Assembly: GCF_013031355.1 (NCBI RefSeq)
Contig: NZ_WPZO01000001.1
Location: forward strand, 744,001 to 808,000
DNA: 64,000 nucleotides
Reading direction: 5' to 3'
Source: Ruegeria arenilitoris
GTDB lineage: Bacteria > Pseudomonadota > Alphaproteobacteria > Rhodobacterales > Rhodobacteraceae
The notes under the pieces were generated by a model, which had not been told where the DNA came from, searched no databases, and saw nothing but the letters and a program-made list of their open reading frames with translations. Position 1 is the stretch's first letter, and each line of letters opens with the position of its first letter. Made by a program: the position numbers and the translations under genes. Below, piece by piece: positions 62,329-64,000 of the stretch.

Positions 62329-63051
62329 CTACCGCGGAATTGCGGTTTCCCGCACCACTCGCAGATCGGCCCAGATCGGTAAATGGTCCGAGGCGATATG
62401 CGCCGGCCGCGCGTCGTGGACACCATGCACCACAGCCTCAAGCCCCGCGCCCAGCGCGATCCGGTCCAGCGCCCCCAATGGCTGTGCCGCCGGAAAACTG
62501 GGAACTGGCGGCAAAAAGCGCATGTCCGGGGCCAGATGATCCAACACCGGCTGGCGCGACCATTCGTTGAAATCTCCGGCCCAGACGGTGGGCATCTGGT
62601 CCAGATCATCGTCGAAACGACGGATATGGGTGATCTGCTGGCGCCGGGACACAGGCAACAACCCCAGATGCATTCCCATCACCCGCAATGGCCCGATATG
62701 GGTGTCGAACTCCACCCGCACTGCCCCCCGAGGCTCCAGCCCCGGCAGGTCGTGGTGACCGGTCCGCCGTACCCGGATCGCATCCCCGCGCCAGATCACC
62801 GCGTTGCCGTGCCAACCCAGACTGCCCGCCCCACCCAGATCGACAATCTGCCACCCGGCCTCATCCAGCATGAAATGCGGCAAGGCGGCGGGCCGCGGCG
62901 GCAAGCGTTTGTCGGCCTCTTGCAGCACCACGATATCCGCCTTCATGCTGTCGATAACCTGCATGATGCGTTGCGGTTGCCGCCTGAAATCGAGGCCAAC
63001 ACATTTCTGGATGTTATAGCTGGCGATGCGCAGGGTTGAGGTTTGGGTCAT
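62329..63051 (-). CDS. endonuclease/exonuclease/phosphatase family protein
   Basis: A 240-residue EEP-fold hydrolase. Catalytic blocks: ASYNIQKCVG (Asn), ADIVVLQEADKR (Glu metal ligand), MGMHLGL, VWAGDFNEW (Asp and Asn) and SDHLPIWADL (final His). Members include sphingomyelinases, DNases and phosphoinositide phosphatases; this compact form without signal peptide is cytoplasmic and of unknown substrate. It lies upstream of the Fur gene on the same strand with a 55-base gap. Confidence 0.88.
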   Translation of the reverse strand: MTQTSTLRIASYNIQKCVGLDFRRQPQRIMQVIDSMKADIVVLQEADKRLPPRPAALPHFMLDEAGWQIVDLGGAGSLGWHGNAVIWRGDAIRVRRTGHHDLPGLEPRGAVRVEFDTHIGPLRVMGMHLGLLPVSRRQQITHIRRFDDDLDQMPTVWAGDFNEWSRQPVLDHLAPDMRFLPPVPSFPAAQPLGALDRIALGAGLEAVVHGVHDARPAHIASDHLPIWADLRVVRETAIPR

Positions 63052-63099
63052 GGATGTCCTGTGATTGGCATGAAGCGGTGCGCGGCTATCCGATTACTC

Positions 63100-63462
63100 T
63101 CAAAACTGCGTAACCATCAAATTGACGGGCTCGCCCCCTTCGGCAGAGGAGGCATGGCCTGTTCCGGTGACATCTTCCGCCCAGAACAGATCACCGGCGG
63201 TAAAGTCGCGGACTTCCCCCGACCCTGCCTGAACGCGAAACGTGCCCGACAGAACCGTTGCAAGCTGCCGCTTGGGAGAACGATGCGGCACTCCCTTCCA
63301 CCCGGCGGGCAACGTTAGGAAGACAAAACGCGAGGCATCATACGCGTCCGACGCATAGAATGGTGCGGCAGGCGGGGCGAAGGTCTTCAGGTCCAGATCA
63401 ACGTCCCGGTCTTCAAAATACGAAACGCCTTCTGCGTCTTCCAGCAATATGGAGTAGCGCAT
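63100..63462 (-). CDS. cupin domain protein
   Basis: A 120-residue single-domain cupin. The core reads VPHRSPKRQLATVLSGTFRVQAGSGEVRDFTAGDLFWAEDVTGTGHASS, giving the two cupin motifs with HRxPxRQ in place of G-x5-HxH and a final GH. The metal-binding set is partial, so it may bind a ligand without redox chemistry. It is on the minus strand, 48 bases before the EEP gene, and could be co-transcribed. Confidence 0.78.
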   Translation of the reverse strand: MRYSILLEDAEGVSYFEDRDVDLDLKTFAPPAAPFYASDAYDASRFVFLTLPAGWKGVPHRSPKRQLATVLSGTFRVQAGSGEVRDFTAGDLFWAEDVTGTGHASSAEGGEPVNLMVTQF

Positions 63463-63608
63463 TCTGTGCTCCCTAATTCAATTCTGATTAGTCCCCTGAA
63501 CCACCCATTATGCAGCATTCTGTGTGGATGGTAAGCCGTGGGGCTATGTTATCAGCTTCTTTCCCCCTTTAGAGGCTTCGCACGCCCATCTTTTGATTAC
63601 TGCGGCCT

Positions 63609-64000
63609 TTAGGTTCCGCAAAACGTCGCGTGGACCACTTCCTTTTCGGTCGGAGGATAGGTCAGATCAACCGCCTCGGGTTGGTCGGTGTAGGGCCGCG
63701 CCAGAACTTTGGTCAGACGATGGAACGGGGCATAGTCGCCCTGAACAGCCGCCTGTATCATCTGCTCGACCCGGTGATTGCGCGGGATGAAGGCGGGGTT
63801 GGCGGTGATCATCACTGCCTGCGGGTCTTCTTCCCTGGCCAGCCGCGCCTGCCAGCCGACGGCCCATTCGTCAAACGCCTCGGGCGTAAGGAACTGATCG
63901 CGTGCGTTGTCATCGCACAGCGCCCGGAAGGTATTGGTGAAATCGGCACTGTTATGCGCCATCCGCGTAAGCAGGTCGGTGATCAGGGCTTCGTCGCCGT
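63609..64000 (-). CDS. selO: protein adenylyltransferase SelO (C-terminal part)
   Basis: The frame continues past the right window edge, so only about the last 130 residues are seen. The visible segment LITDLLTRMAHNSADFTNTFRALCDD, then FLTPEAFDEWAVGWQARLARE, VMITANPAFIPRNHRVEQMIQAAVQGDYAPFHRLTKVLARPY and the final TFCGT match the C-terminal part of SelO/YdiU. SelO is a pseudokinase that transfers AMP to proteins. The catalytic domain lies outside the window. The terminal TFCGT with its Cys is conserved in the family. Confidence 0.9.
   Translation of the reverse strand, partial: GDEALITDLLTRMAHNSADFTNTFRALCDDNARDQFLTPEAFDEWAVGWQARLAREEDPQAVMITANPAFIPRNHRVEQMIQAAVQGDYAPFHRLTKVLARPYTDQPEAVDLTYPPTEKEVVHATFCGT

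Overview
The window is a GC-rich (roughly 60-63% by eye), gene-dense chromosomal segment of an alphaproteobacterium, most likely a member of the Rhodobacterales (Roseobacter group, Ruegeria-like). The assignment rests on protein style and on gene neighbourhoods: dnaB-alr-mlaEF-radA-cvpA-purF, tatABC beside a DUF815 ATPase, surE-pcm-nlpD, lptG-lptD-surA-pdxA-ksgA, a DUF4167 protein, a carnitine 3-dehydrogenase/thioesterase fusion, and several small proteins typical of this order. No rRNA, tRNA, CRISPR array, insertion sequence or phage gene was seen. The window reads as core chromosome with small accessory insertions, not as a mobile island.

Layout. 1-5.2 kb: end of ispF (left edge), pgpA, a stand-alone cinA-type amidase, amtB with its terminator, pyrE and dnaB. 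5.2-12.5 kb: GNAT, alanine racemase, an Mla-type lipid transporter (permease and ATPase), an AT-rich orphan membrane gene, a PqiA-like protein, a coiled-coil membrane protein, radA and cvpA. 12.5-18.4 kb: a mini DnaJ-zinc-finger protein, purF, a PilP-like small protein, an SDR, a DUF815 ATPase and tatABC (minus strand). 18.5-27.1 kb: a monooxygenase-fold protein with a WYL regulator behind a perfect inverted repeat, surE-pcm-nlpD, an orphan ABC ATPase, arsM, an AlkD-like protein, an SDR and an NTF2-like protein. 27.2-34.7 kb: prfC, a family 2 glycosyltransferase, a DEAD-box helicase, an EamA exporter, a fatty acid desaturase with DUF2061, and a divergent XRE regulator.

34.6-39.0 kb is a catabolic cluster for L-carnitine: a BKACE enzyme, carnitine 3-dehydrogenase fused to a thioesterase, an SDR, and a divergent GlxA/CdhR-type regulator. 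Together they could convert carnitine to glycine betaine plus acetoacetate. 39-48.8 kb: aldo/keto reductase, holC, pepA, then divergently lptG-lptD-surA-pdxA-ksgA. The expected lptF is absent from its usual slot and only a 37-codon ORF overlaps the start of lptG. 48.8-52.7 kb: DUF4167, prmC-prfA, a cysteine-rich secreted protein, DUF6404-like and DUF1499 proteins. 52.7-56 kb: two agmatinase-family ureohydrolases and an M20 amidohydrolase (probable guanidino-compound or amide catabolism). 56-64 kb: mazG, nucleoside hydrolase, GNAT, a 55-residue lipoprotein, a haloacid dehalogenase, eno behind LacI-type operators, an EamA exporter, a Fur/Mur regulator, an endonuclease/phosphatase-fold enzyme, a cupin, and the end of selO at the right edge.

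The items most worth following up are the missing lptF, the carnitine operon with its unassigned SDR, a bipartite hairpin repeat found four times (three between convergent genes), the eno operators, and the inverted repeat before the monooxygenase/WYL pair. I did not find a clearly new multi-gene system.
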